Origin: Hordeum vulgare subsp. vulgare
Lineage: Eukaryota; Streptophyta; Magnoliopsida; Poales; Poaceae
Direction: 5' to 3'
NCBI RefSeq assembly: GCF_904849725.1
Contig: NC_058521.1
Location: 98,132,244-98,196,243, forward strand
Length of the DNA stretch: 64,000 nt
The translations under genes and the position numbers were made by a program. The notes beneath the pieces were generated by a model. It was not told the DNA's origin. It saw nothing but the letters and a program-made list of their open reading frames with translations, and searched no databases. Shown piece after piece: positions 20,514-32,499 of this stretch. Position 1 is the first letter of the stretch; every line of letters starts with the position of its first letter.

Positions 20514-22073
20514 TGATACTTGTGATTTGTGTTGGGTTTTCGTGAATGGAAATGGGTAATTGTACCACAATACGGGTGAGTATTACGCTCAGTTAAGAAA
20601 CCAAGGTTTATCGAACCAATAGGAATATAAATCCTCAACAATCTTCAGCGGTTGCACATAGAAGAGCAAACAACTTGCACTCAACGCAGGCAAGATGGTT
20701 GTCAATCCCCTTGATCTCGTTATTTGCAAGAAAATGAGATGTGTAGATAATTGTAGAGAATTTTTAATTGCAAAACAAAATAGAATATAAATAAGAACAA
20801 CAACGTAAATATAAGTTTTGTGGTTATATATAAGTGAATAGTCTCGAGGGCCATAGTGTTCTCTAGTGGCATGTGTCATGAAGGCAACATATGGTGGGTA
20901 AACAAAATTACTATTGGGCAATTGATAGAAAAGCGGATAGTTATGTGATTTTCACGACAATGATCATGTGTATATAGGAATCACGTCCATGAGAAAATAG
21001 GTCGACTCGTGCCTGCACCTACTATTATTACTCCACTTCAACAACGCTTCTATGCTTGTCTCTCCATGTATTAAGTTCATGACAAATAGAGTAATGCTTG
21101 GAGAACGATGACATGATGTAGACAAAGTAAACTCAACCAATATGAATAAACCCCATCGTTTTATCCTTAGTGGAAACAACACAAAGACACAACTTGTTCC
21201 CTTCTATCATTGGGATATAGGAACTCGTCAGGTTGAAGCCACTACAATGCACCCCTCTCATTGAAGAAATACCAAACTACTTGGCCAAAGCTATTCAATA
21301 GATCGGGGAGAATTTCGAAGCTATGGTGATCATAAAATAAGAATCATAATAACTTCAGAGAAGACTCAAATACTTTTCATGAATAATCTGAACATAAACC
21401 CACAATTTATTAGATCCTTACAAACACACCATACAAAAGAATTACATCAGATTGATCAAAGCGAAGATGCGATGATCATTGTATTGAAGGTAAAGAGATA
21501 TAGCCATGTAGGTACTAACTATGGACTCATAGATCTATGGTGAACTACTCACACATCATCACGAGGGTAGCAAGGTTGATGAAGAGGCCTTCCATGATCG
21601 ACCCCCCTTCGACAGGGTGCCTTAACGGAGCTCCAGATGGGATCTTCGTGGAACAGAGAGTTGCGATGCGGGAAAAAGTATTTCTCTCTGATATTTAGAG
21701 TTTTTGGAATATATGTGAATTTATAGGCCAAAGAACGGAGGTACATGGTCCACGAGGGAGGGACAAGCCATAAGGGCGCGCCGACCCCCCTGGTCACGCC
21801 CTGTTGGCTTGTGGATCCCTCATGTGGCTTCCGACCTTTTCTCGAATCTTCTAGGTCTTTTTTGGTCCAGAAAAAATCATAAAAGGGTTTTGGGGAAATT
21901 GGACTTCGTTTGGTAGTGTAAACCTGAAAAGTAAAAACAGGCAGAAAACATCAACTAGCATTGGGCACTGGGTTGATAGTTTAGTGCTCAAAAATAATAT
22001 AAATTTGTAAATTATGACCCCAATAATATCCTAGGATGATAATATAAATTATAGATACACTTTAGACATATCA
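20514..22073 (-). repeat. 3' LTR of element D
   Basis: It pairs with 25767-27314. On the minus strand it starts TGATATGTCTAAAG at 22073 and ends near AGTATCA at 20514. A TATA-like CTATAAATTC is at about 21717-21726. It lacks a short segment near its start that the 5' copy keeps. Confidence 0.75.
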
Positions 22074-22088
22074 AGCATCTCCAAGCTT
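22074..22088 (-). other. Polypurine tract of element D
   Basis: TTAAGCTTGGAGATGCT on the minus strand abuts the LTR, with GAGGACGAGCA at 22095-22105 just before it. Confidence 0.65.
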
Positions 22089-24815
22089 AAGTCCTGCTCG
22101 TCCTCAAGTAGGTAAATGATAAAAACATAATTTTTTATGTGACATGCAACCCTATATGTAATCTTTTGCATGTATGCTCATTGAGAAATAATGAGTTAAC
22201 AAACATAAACATGGTAATATTTATGAACACAAGCAACAAAATCATCAATCTTTAAAAGTATACGATCCTAAAAGAATGTTTACCCCCATTCATCTTTCAT
22301 ATTGGCAAGACATGGCTCCTTCTTCACCACGTTAATAAAAATGTCATGCACCACGGTGTCCGGGTCAGGCAATTGAATCTTACTTTTTTAATATGAATCA
22401 ACTTTTTATTGTTCACACAATATATGAGCATGAACCATGGACATATCATAAGGGTGGAATAGAATATGGTGGTAGATATCAAAGGGGTAAAAACAGTGGA
22501 GAAGATAGTCTCACATCGACTAGGCGTACCAATGGGCTATGGAGACGCCCATCAGTAGATGCCAATTCAAGGAGTAGGGATTTCCATGCAAGTGATGCAC
22601 TAGAGCTATATGTGTATGAAACCTCAACTGAAGCTAAGTGGGGTGCTCATCCAACTTGCTTGCTTATGACGACCTCGGGCATTTGAGGAAGCCCATCATC
22701 GGAATATACAAGTCAAGTTTATAATAATGAAAAGGTGATTCCCACTAGCATATGAAAATGACATAACATGAGACTCTCTATGTGAAGAACAACGTGCCAC
22801 ATTGAGGCACAAGTGTGGTAAAGGAGAGTAGCAAAGTCCCTTCTCTCTTTTTCTCCCATTCAACTTTTCTTTTTTTTCATATTTTTATGGTGGGCTCATT
22901 TGGCCTCCCTCATTTTTATTTCCTCACTGGTACAATGATCTAATAATGATGGTCATCACACTTTTATTTACGTACAACTCATGAATTCTCAATACGAAGA
23001 ACTATGAAGCAATATGACTCAATATGAATGCATTTGGCAGTGTACCAGGATGTGCAATTATATAGTATGATATGTATCACCAATATGATGAATGGTGGCT
23101 TTGCCACAAATGCTATGTGTTCACTATATGATCATGCAAACCAATATGATGATGAATGAACTAGTCATATGATGTAACGATGGAATTTGCATGGCAATAT
23201 ATCTCGGAATGGCTATGGAAATGCCATGATAGGTATGTATGCTGGCTATTTTGTGGAAGGTATAGGAAGTCTTATGTGTGATAGAGCGTATCATGTCACT
23301 AGGTTTCGATGCACCAGAGAAGTTTGCACCAATCCTCGAGGTGAGAATGGGCAATGCACGGTACTGAAGGGGCTAGCAACATATGAGGAGGTGAGATTTC
23401 ATATGTCCATGGTTTCACATTAGTCATGACGAAGTCATATAATTATTGCAAATTTTTATTAGTTTTAGCACAATGCAAAAGACTATTAACATGCCTCGAG
23501 GGAGGGGGTTGGGAGGAGTTCACCATCGCGAGCCTCCTACCCGAAACAACACTAGGATCTTAACAAGGAATATAAATGCTCACACATCCCTCCTCTGTTT
23601 TTTTATTATTTAGACAAACAAGAATTTAAAACCTCTTAACACCGGTACTTCTACGAATCAACAATGATGCACTCACACCTTTTCATATTACCACATCAAC
23701 ATCATTAACCCACAATTTCTCTTTATGTGCTACATGATGGTTTTGATTATCATTCATTGAATACCTATTATTTTTGGACTAGCCTTATGCCCCTTGCAAA
23801 TTAACATTATTGTTCATTAACTCTCAAACCAACATAAGTGAAGAACAATAGTGCAAATATTTCTATAAATCTACAGGACACCGTGCTCAAAAAGATATAA
23901 GTGAAGTACTAGAGCAACTGCTAAGCTCAAAAGATATAAGTGAAGCACATAGAGTATTCTAACAAATCATGATGAATGTGTGTCTCTCTCAAGTTGGTGT
24001 GTCCAGAAAATGATGATCGTGGTGAACTAAAAATAAAAATAAAAACAAAGCAAATGATGCTCCAAGAAAAACTCATATCATGTGACAAATAAAAATGTAG
24101 CTCCAAGTGACATACCGATGGATTGAGACGAAAAATTGGATGCCTTCTAGGGCATCCCCAAGCTTAGACGCTTGAGTCTTCCTAGAGTATTACCTTGGAG
24201 TGCCATGGGCATCCCCAATCTTAGGCTCTTTTCGCTATGTATTCCTTTGGCCTTCGTGATAATACCCAAAACTTGAAAACTTCAATCACACAGAACTCAA
24301 CAAAACTTCATGAGATCCGTTATTATAAGCAACATACGAAATACTTTAGGTATTGTTGTAAATTGATTCATATTTAAGTATTCAATAATAGGTCATGTAT
24401 TCTAACTTCACCATGGCTTATACCCACCGATACAATCCATAGCATCATCAAAACAAGCAAACTATGCAAGGAAAAACAGAATTTGTCTAAAGCAGAACAG
24501 TTTGTAGTGATATGTAGTGAACCTATACTTTTTAACTCCAAGAATTCTGAAAGATTAGGAAAACCACAGGAATTTGCACATAAATACTATGTAAGAAATT
24601 GAACTTAAAAAGACGTTCGTGTAAAATCAGTGAAATTTTGCACCATATGTGAAAGTTTCTGTTTTTGCACAGTATCAATTATACTTATCATACAAGTCAT
24701 CCCAAAGGCTTTACTTGTCCCAAACACTAACTTAAAAATAAAACACAATCATTCAATAGGAAATAATCATGTCATCACACCAAAATAGAAAGTAAAAAAC
24801 CAATAATTAAGATAA
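22089..24815 (-). other. Element D internal untranslated DNA
   Basis: About 2.7 kb without a supported gene. At 24140-24230 the minus strand carries two CAAGCTTAGG/CTTGGGGATGCC units also found in J near 53155-53240. The 97-codon plus-strand frame at 22393 runs antisense to the element and has no counterpart elsewhere, so I leave it out. Confidence 0.6.
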
Positions 24816-25465
24816 CTATTGGGTTGCATCCCTACAAGCTAGGCATAATGCATATGATAAAGTGTTGTCATCTTTGACATCAAGCTCCTCAATAACAATA
24901 GGAGATTTAAAAATAGGAGCCTTTATCAGGTTTAAAAATTTGGGATGCACACTAATCATTTTTGGATCATCATTCGTTTTAGTACGAGGGGTACTCATGC
25001 TCTTAGGAATATATATATGAATTTGGGAATTTTACTTGGAGAGGTACTAGCATTAGTTTTGGAGGGTCTGAAAGCGGAACCTACTTTATCAGTAACCTCC
25101 TCCATTTTATCAATTCTATCCATACGTTGTTCTACCCTGTCATCAATAATAGTATCCTTCACCTTCAAAGTTTTCAAAGTCATTCCTACCAGTGATCCAA
25201 GTTGAGTGATATGATTATGAAGCTTTTTGTCTAACTCCTCAATTTGTTAATTAGAAGTAATTTTCTTTTCAATAGCATCAAGCCTCTGCATGACATCTTC
25301 CAAAGTTAAAATGGTTGCAGTAACAATAGTAGGAGGTGATCCCACAAGATTTTCAATAGTGTTATATGCATCCAAAGTGTGACATATTAAGAAATTATCA
25401 CCGATGATGGTGCCAAGAACAAACCTATACCAAGTTGTCACACCCGCATAAAAATTGCTAAGCAA
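24816..25465 (-). pseudogene. Element D gag-like remnant, broken
   Basis: Three minus-strand frames follow each other: 25465-25247, 25183-24995 and 24998-24816. Together they read as one protein with two breaks. It starts with a segment ending TLEDVMQRLDAIEKK, continues through a charged coiled-coil-like part (VEQRMDRIDKMEEV) and ends with a segment containing VHPKFLNLIKAPI. I recognise this as the kind of gag-like ORF carried by non-autonomous Triticeae gypsy elements. No zinc knuckle or enzyme motif is visible. Confidence 0.5.
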
Positions 25466-25737
25466 GGTAGTAGTGAATTTCCAATGAGTTGATGTATTTT
25501 GAGCATTGCAAATCCTATACCAAGCATCTTTCGAACATTCTTCTCCCCTTTGTTTAAAATTAAATACTTGATTCTCTTAAGTGAGAAAAAGAGAGGAGGA
25601 ACTAGCCATAGTAACAAGCAAAGGTAAATATTTTGTATATTTGGATTTTTTGAGGCAAGAAAAATATAACAGAAAATAAAAAGAAGAACAAGTGAATGAT
25701 AATTTTTTTTTAGTTACTTGATAAATGGTGATGATAT
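25466..25737 (-). other. Element D 5' leader
   Basis: About 270 bp between the PBS and the gag-like remnant. AT-rich, no supported feature. Confidence 0.5.
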
Positions 25738-25755
25738 TCCCCGGCAACTGCGCCA
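25738..25755 (-). other. Primer binding site of element D (tRNA-Asp type)
   Basis: TGGCGCAGTTGCCGGGGA on the minus strand matches 16 of 18 bases of the tRNA-Asp complement. It lies about 11 bp inside the 5' LTR end. Confidence 0.8.
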
Positions 25756-25766
25756 AAAATCCTTCC

Positions 25767-27314
25767 TCGTACTTTTGATCTGCGCTGGGTTTTCCGTGAA
25801 GAGGAATTGGTAATTGCACCACAATACAAGTAAGTATTTCCCTCAGTTAAGAAATCAAGATTTATTGAACCAACAGGAATACCAATCCTCAACCGTCTTC
25901 ACCGGGTGCATACAAAAGAGAAAAGAACTTGCACCCAACGCGAGCAAGAGGGTTGTCAATCCCCTTGATCCCATTATTTGTAAGCAAATAAGGTGTGTAG
26001 ATAATTGTAAATTGCAAAATCAAATAAAATACAAATAAGAACAACAAGGAAAATATAAGTTTTGTGAATATATAAGTTAATAGACCTGGGGTCCATAGTA
26101 TTCTCTAGTGGCATCTCTCATGAAAGCAACATATTGTGGGTAAATAAACTACTGTTGGGCAATTGATAGAAGAGTGGATAGTTATGCAATTTTCACGACA
26201 ATGATCATGTGTATATAGGCATCACGTCCATAAGAAAATAGGCTGACTCCTTCTTGCACCTACTACTATTAATCAACTTCAACAGATCTTCTATGCTTGC
26301 CTCAATACGTATTAAGTTAATGACAAAACAGAGTAATGCTTGGAGAACTTTGACCTGATGTAAACAAGGTAACCTCAACCAATATGAATAAATTCCATCG
26401 TTTTATCCTTAGTGGCAACATCACAAAGATGCAACTTGTCTCCTTCTGTCACTTGGATATAGAAACTTGTCAGGTTGAACCCATTACAACGCACTCCTCC
26501 CACTTAATAAATAGCAAACTACTTGGCCAAAGCAATACAAAATACCGAAGAACATTACGATTGTATGATTTTCAGAGAAGACTCAAAATACTTTTCATGA
26601 TTAATCTGAACATAAACCCAAAATTCATCTGATCCCAACAAGCACACCATACAAAGGAACTACATCGGATAGATCAAAGGTAAGATGTGATGATCATTGT
26701 ATTGAAGATCAAGAGGGAGAGATAGCCATCTAGGTACTAACTAAGGACCCGTAGGTGTGTGGTGAACTACTCACGCATCATAACAAGGGCAAAAAGGTTG
26801 ATGAAGAGGCCATGTGGGATCGATTCCCCCTCAAGAAGGGTGCCAGAGCGGAGCTCCAAATGGTATCGTCGTGGAACAGAGACTTACAACAACTGAAAAA
26901 GTGTTTTTCTCTGATATTTAGGGTTTTTGGAACATATTTGTATTTATAGGCTAGAAAATGGAGGTATAGAAGGACACCAGGGAGGGACAAGCCATTAGGG
27001 TATGCCGACCCCCTAGCCGTGTCCTATTGGCTTGTGCCTCCGTCGGGTGGCTTCCGACCTTCTCGTGAAGCTTCCAGGTCTTCCTTTGGTCCAGAAAAAA
27101 ACATAAAAAAATTCATGGAAATTGGACTTCTTTTGGTACTGTAAACCTGAAAAGTAAAAAACACGCAGAAACAACATCTCGCACTGGGCACTGGGTCAAT
27201 AGGTTAGTGCTCAAAAATAATATAAATTCATAAATTGTGACCAAAAAGTGTCCTAGGATGATAATATATGAGCATGGAACAATCAAAAATTATATCCTCT
27301 TTGGATGTTTATCT
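25767..27314 (-). repeat. 5' LTR of element D
   Basis: It pairs with 20514-22073. A TATA-like TATAAATAC is near 26940. The terminal 26 bases at the outer end align only loosely to TGATACGTCTCC and what follows, so the end at 27314 is approximate. Confidence 0.65.
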
Positions 27315-27428
27315 TGATAATCTGCATGATGTTGGGAAGTCGACCCTCGACCCTCCAACGTATTCCAACTTTGGATGGAAGGTTATTATTGTTGTCTAGA
27401 TGTGTGGTTGTGGAATTGGGTGACATGA
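27315..27428. other. Unassigned 114 bp between D and B
   Basis: By position this should be the continuation of element E, into which B inserted. I could not read reverse transcriptase homology in it in any frame, so it is either a diverged part of E or separate DNA. Confidence 0.4.
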
Positions 27429-27433
27429 CACGC
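27429..27433. repeat. Target site duplication of B, left copy
   Basis: CACGC here matches CGCGC at 37613-37617 at four of five positions. The difference is a G-to-A change inside a CpG, the common decay of methylated cytosine. Confidence 0.7.
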
Positions 27434-29177
27434 TATTAGCAGTTCCCCGGCAATGACGCCAGAAAAATGTTGTTCACGTGCAACGATTCCTGACTTGATG
27501 CCTCCACGGCAACGGAGTCAGAAGAGAGCTGCTCCCAATTGCTCAACAATTAGAAATTGTCTTGCAATAGCCCACCAGCGCGTGGGATCGAGGCAGTTTT
27601 CGAGGGTAGAGTATTCAACCTAAATTTGTTGGTTCGCCCGACAGGAAGTGAAAGAATATTCTCAAGTATTAGCAGTTGAATGTGTCAGATTCAACGACAC
27701 CTGAAAGATTAGTATCTGCAAGCAAAGTATCAACAGCAAAACTAGTAGGATAGCAATGGTGCCCGAAACGATCTGTTGACGGCAGACTATTCCTAACGGT
27801 TGTATCAATGGCGCCAGAAGTTGCCCGTGGACGGGACATATTCTTTCGCGTCAACGGCGCGAGAAAAAGTAGTGTAGCAGGTAGCAGCAGTGTAACGAGG
27901 AACAACAGTGGCAAGGAACAACAATTGTGACAGCAGTAGCAAGTAGAAACAATAGCAAGTTACAGCAGCAGCAAGTAGTAATAGCAGCAGAGCAAAGCAA
28001 GTAACAGCAGCAGCAGTAGTAGTAACAGCAGCAGAGCAAAACAAGTAACAGTAGCAGTGTGACAAACTCGTAGGCAATGGGTCGGTGATTTGTCGGATGA
28101 CATTCATCATGCAACAGTTATAACATGGAGAGATATCTGGCTAGCTCCCGTTCGTCAATGTGATGTAGGCATGCATTCCGTGTGTCGTCATACGTGCTTA
28201 GGGAAAAGAACTTGCATGACGTCTATTGTCCATCCCTCCGATGGCAGCGGGGTCCAAAAGGATACTACGGGATATTAAGGTTCTCCTTTTAATAAAGAGC
28301 TGGAACAACGCATTAGCACTTGGTGAACACATGAACTCCTCAAACTATGGTCATCACCGGGAGTGGTTCCGGTTATTGTCACTTCGGGGTTGCCGGATCA
28401 TAACCCATAGTAGGTAACTATAACTTGCAAGATCTGATCTAAAACTCACATATATTGGTGACAACATAATAATTTCAGATCTGAAATCATGGCACTCGGG
28501 CCCTAGTGACAAGCATTAAGCATGGCAAAGTAGTAGCAACATCAATCTCAGAACATAGTGGATACTAGGGATCAATCCCCGTCAAAACTAACTCGATTAC
28601 ATGATAGATCTCATCCTACTCATCACCGCCCAGCGAGCCTACCAATAGATTACTCACGAACGATGAAGAGCATCATGGAAGTGGAGAGGGAAGAAGGTTG
28701 ATGATGATGATGGCGACGATTTCCCCTCTCCGGAGCCCAAAACGGACACCAGATCTGCCCTCTAGATGAAGAACAGGATGTGGCGGCGCCTCCGTATTGC
28801 AAACGCGATGAAATCTTCTCTCCTTATTTTTTCCGGGACGAAAGGGAATAAATAGCGCTGGAATTGGGGGCGGTAGAGCCACGTGGGCCCCACAAGCTTG
28901 GTAGCCGCCACCGGGGGGGCGACGGCTACAAGGCTTCTGGCCCACTGGCCCATCCCCTCCGGTGGATCTTTGCGCAGATATTTTTCATATTTTCCAGAAA
29001 TATTCTCCGTAAATTTTCAGGACATTTCAAGAACTTCCATTTCTGCACAAAAACAACACCAAGGCAATTCTGCTGAAAACAGCGTCAGTCCAGGTTAGTT
29101 CCATTGAAATCATGCAAATTAGAGTCCAAAACAAGGGCAAAAGAGTTTGGAAAAGTAGATACGATGGAGACGTATCA
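27434..29177 (-). repeat. 3' LTR of element B
   Basis: It runs from TGATACGTCTCCATCG on the minus strand (29177) to CTGCTAATA (27434). The last two bases are TA where CA is expected, a C-to-T change. It carries two PBS-like sequences in its outer 90 bases (27444-27461 and 27503-27520). The triplet-rich tract is at 27865-28065. Confidence 0.88.
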
Positions 29178-29191
29178 ACTCGTCCAAGCTT
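29178..29191 (-). other. 3' polypurine tract of element B
   Basis: AAGCTTGGACGAGT on the minus strand abuts the LTR. It has more pyrimidine interruptions than the tracts of C and J. The GAGGACAAGCA box lies at 29199-29209. Confidence 0.6.
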
Positions 29192-31086
29192 AAAACCTTG
29201 CTTGTCCTCAAGCAACTCAGTTGACAAACTGAAAGAGAAAGAAAAACTTTGACAAACTCTGTTTGATCTTGTTTTTGCAACTATGTCTAACACATAACCA
29301 GAATTTCAGCAAGATCACAAGTTAACCACATAAACAAGTGATATCTAGGTCTCACAGTAAACTAATATCAATGTCATAATCAGCTAGCGAGCAAATAATA
29401 ATGAGTTTCAGATACCAACAATTCAATCAAAACAAGCATGAAACAATATGAATAGGTGGTATCCCGCAAGCTCTTTCTGAGACCGCAAAACATAAATGCA
29501 GAGCACTTTCAAAGATCAAGGGCTGACTAAACATTGTAATTCATAGCAATGAAGATCCAGTCATAGTCATACTCAATATCAATCAAAAGCAAAGCATAAA
29601 AATGATAGAGGTGCTCTCTAATTGGTGCTTATACAAGTAGAGGATGACTCAACAGGGAAATAAATAGATAGGCCCTTCGCAGAGGGAAGCATTGATTTGC
29701 GGAGGTGCCAGAGCTCAAGCTTTGAAAACAGAGATAATAATTTTGGGTGGCATGCTTTCATTGTCAACGCAATGACCAAGAGTTCTCAGTATGTTCCACA
29801 CTACTCATGCTATAGGCGGTTCCGAAACAGAAAAGTAAAGTTTTAACTCCCCCACCACCAATCAATCACACTCCACGGCGAGCCGAATCCTCGGGTACCG
29901 TCCATACTAACATCAATCCGGGGGGAGTCTTGTTTTACAGTTATGTTTTCGAATTAAGCGTGGAAATGGGCATTCCAATTACCGGTCCCTTTCTCGTGAA
30001 TGACAGTGAATAAACACATGTGGAGGATAACACTCCTAACATGGAAGATACCAATAGCCCCCTGTCACCACATCAGTGGTTCAGGCATGCAAAACAGATT
30101 ATTTCTTGAAGGTTTAGAGAATGGCACATTCAAATTTACTTGGAACGGCAGGTAGATACCGCAAATAGGCAGGTATGGTGGACTCTCATGGAAAAACTTT
30201 TGGGTTTATGGAAGTGGATGCACAATCAGTATTCCGCTTAGTACAAGTGAAGGCTAGCAAAAGACTGGCAAGCGACCAACTAGAGAGCGACAACAGTTAT
30301 CAAGATGCAATGAGTTTGACTAACATAGAGTGCAAGCATGAGCAGGATATAAATCACCATGAACACGAACATCATAGAGGCTATGTTGATTTTGTTTCAA
30401 CTACATGCATGAACATGCGCCAAGTCAAGCCACTTGAATCATTCAAAGGAGAATACCATCCTATCATACTACATCATAGTCATCTCAAAATCTATGTTGG
30501 CATTCAAGACAAACCATTATAAGCTCTCAGCTAATTAAACATGGCATCAGAAACTATGATCTCTAAGTTGTGAGTGCAAACATGGTTCTCTCACAACAAA
30601 GCTGAATCTGGGACGACAAGCTAGTCATATTTACAAAAACAAAATAGATAGAGTTCATACCAGCTTTTCCAGTCTCAGTCACTTCATCATATATCATCAT
30701 TATTGCCTTTCACTGGCACGATCGAACGATGTGAACAATAATAGGAGTGCTCGTGCATTGGACTAAGCTCAATCTGCAGGCAAACACAAAGGAGAAGACA
30801 TAGTAATATGGCTCTTTGAAAGCTAAACAGGTATGCATGCAAGAGCCACTAAACATTGTAACCATGGTCTTCTACCTTGACCCAAAGAAAAATAAAACTA
30901 TTTACACGGGAAAACTCCCAACAAGCAAAAGAAGAAAGGAAAATCTTTTTGGGTTTTCTCAAAAGGACACAAAACAAGAAAACAAGAAAATGAAAATAAA
31001 CTAGCATGGATAATACAGTGGCAAAGTGTAAACACCGGCTAACAAAGTGAAAGCATAAGCATGAATGTAAGGTCGGTGAGAACACG
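29192..31086 (-). other. Long 3' untranslated region of element B
   Basis: 1.9 kb conserved in blocks with C (17121-19074) and A (1-1112). No frame is shared among copies; the 115-codon plus-strand frame at 30175 is antisense and not conserved. Confidence 0.75.
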
Positions 31087-31100
31087 TACTCCCCAACCTT
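31087..31100 (-). other. Internal polypurine-tract-like sequence after ORF-X in B
   Basis: AAGGTTGGGGAGTA on the minus strand begins about 22 bp after the ORF-X stop, at the same place as AAGCTTGGGGGAGTA in C. Confidence 0.5.
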
Positions 31101-31121
31101 AGGCTTTTGTCCTAGCTTGGT

Positions 31122-32144
31122 CTACTCCCATGGATGGTCCTGGCGAAACCCAAAATCATAATGGGTGTTATACGGGAGTGCTGCAGCCACTGCCTGAATA
31201 GCTGCCTCACGAAGACGAGCAGCCGTCGCCTCCCTCTCATACTCCTCTGCCTCTCCTAAGGTTATGTAGTATCTCTGTTTTACCTGAAAGTCAAAGAAAG
31301 CAGGAGCAGGAAGGGCAATATGGAAAACTCGCTGCCGGTTAAATATCAATTGGTACAGGAGGGATTCATCATCCCTCTCAACGAACTGGTAGCGTGGTAT
31401 AGCGACGGGATCAAGGAAAGTTGTATGGAGCGGGGGATCTCCTACGCGGATGGGTACTCCAAGAAAATTTGCTAAGCGCCTAGCATAAATTCCACCAAAG
31501 AAATCCCCAACAATGGCATTATTATTCAGCCTCCTTGCTATTATAGCTCCCGTGTTGAAGCTCCTGTCACCTGTTACTGCGCTCTTAAGGATACTAACGT
31601 CGGATGCGCATAGGTGACAATGTGCAACCTTGCCGTTAATGCATCTACCTATGAAGAGGGCAAAGTAGTGCAAGGCTGGGAAATGAATGCTTCCTATGGT
31701 AGCTTGCATGATGTCTCTAGTTTCTCCAACAGTTATACTAGAGACGAAATCTCTAACCGAAGACTTAGCGGGATCATTAAGACAACCCCCATCGGGTACC
31801 TTGCAAATCCTATTGAAATCCTCCAAATGCAAGGTGTAGGATTTATCATGCAGATCAAACAATATGGATGAGTCACGACCAACTGAAAATTTAAATCTAC
31901 GCACGAAACAGGTAGTGAGCATAGCAAACTGTTCATATGTATCTGAGAGGAATTCTTCTAACCCGGCATTGCGGACAAGTGTATCAAACTCATCCTTGAA
32001 ACCTGCTTCGATCATGAACTCATCGGAAGGCCATTCACATGGTTGTACCGGTGCGTCCCTTATTTGATAAGGATCGGGCTCCTCAATAGAAAGACGGGGA
32101 CCCTTCTTACTTGAGGATCCACCATGAAACTTCCTCCTGAACAT
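31122..32144 (-). CDS. ORF-X of element B, intact, function unknown
   Basis: From the ATG at 32144 this gives 340 residues beginning MFRRKFHGG; the frame is open 23 codons further upstream, but that stretch overlaps a probable splice acceptor. Landmarks are QPCEWPSDEFMIEAGF (about 36-51), SYTLHLEDFNRICKVPDGG (about 108-126), a hydrophobic HFPALHYFALFIG stretch (about 154-166), IIARRLNNNAIVGDFFGGI (about 198-216), and a basic, Ala-rich C-terminal helix (EREATAARLREAAIQAVAAA). There is no signal peptide or clear membrane anchor, so it is unlikely to be an envelope-type protein despite its position. The arrangement is like ATHILA ORF-1 family proteins (known family, unknown function). It is the only intact frame in B and it is conserved with C. 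Confidence 0.75.
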   Translation of the reverse strand: MFRRKFHGGSSSKKGPRLSIEEPDPYQIRDAPVQPCEWPSDEFMIEAGFKDEFDTLVRNAGLEEFLSDTYEQFAMLTTCFVRRFKFSVGRDSSILFDLHDKSYTLHLEDFNRICKVPDGGCLNDPAKSSVRDFVSSITVGETRDIMQATIGSIHFPALHYFALFIGRCINGKVAHCHLCASDVSILKSAVTGDRSFNTGAIIARRLNNNAIVGDFFGGIYARRLANFLGVPIRVGDPPLHTTFLDPVAIPRYQFVERDDESLLYQLIFNRQRVFHIALPAPAFFDFQVKQRYYITLGEAEEYEREATAARLREAAIQAVAAALPYNTHYDFGFRQDHPWE

Positions 32145-32156
32145 AATTTCCTTTTG

Positions 32157-32377
32157 CTGAAATTTTTGAAGTTCAAGAGAAAGGTGAATAAAACCAACCA
32201 CACCTTGTAGCAATTACTCCTACTAGTGCCTAGAGACCGTATCACGCGCTAAAACTACTTCGGACCCGCTAAAATCAACACTTCAAGCTCAAGAACAGGT
32301 TCACCAAGGTAGCAAGAATACGCGAAGGATAAAGCACTACAGCAAAAACTAATTGGACCAATGGAGGAGTCACTTAC
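32157..32377 (-). other. Candidate 221 bp intron at the 5' end of B ORF-X
   Basis: On the minus strand a donor CCTTG|GTAAGT (intron starts at 32377) is followed by an acceptor AATTTCAG (intron ends at 32157). Codons before the donor (IFDLLAQSTILRTVLGK) align without gaps to residues 3-19 of C ORF-X (IFDIFARNSVCRTILKN), and codons after the acceptor align to what follows directly in C. As written, the two exon parts differ by one base in phase, so B would need a small indel or another acceptor. Confidence 0.45.
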
Positions 32378-32499
32378 CAAGGAGTAATTTCCCTAAAACG
32401 GTTCGGAGAATGGTGCTTTGAGCAAGGAGATCGAAAATCACACCCAAATGAGCAAGAACACGGGTTTGAACTGTGAAATGATTTTTTTTGGAGTTAGAA
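32378..32499 (-). other. First ORF-X exon-like segment in B
   Basis: Upstream of the candidate donor, the frame reading HLGVIFDLLAQSTILRTVLGK corresponds to the N-terminal residues of C ORF-X. No start codon equivalent to the C ATG at 15994 is present (GTG in its place), so this copy is probably not translated from here. Confidence 0.45.

Larger units (their letters stand above)
20514..27314 (-). mobile_element. Element D: non-autonomous gypsy-type LTR element (Sabrina/WHAM-like)
   Basis: Two LTRs of about 1.55 kb (25767-27314 is 5', 20514-22073 is 3') flank a 3.7 kb internal region on the minus strand. It has a clear tRNA-Asp type PBS and a polypurine tract. The only protein homology I recognise inside is a decayed gag N-terminal part. 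No protease, reverse transcriptase or integrase is visible. The outer end of the 5' LTR is strongly diverged and I could not find a matching target duplication, so the outer limits are less certain than for B and F. Confidence 0.75.

Noticed and set aside
22393..22686. 97-codon plus-strand frame in element D
   Set aside because: Antisense to the element, no counterpart in related element J and no recognisable domain.
31122..32144. ORF-X as a retroviral envelope-like protein
   Set aside because: It is in the third-ORF position but lacks a signal peptide and transmembrane segment.
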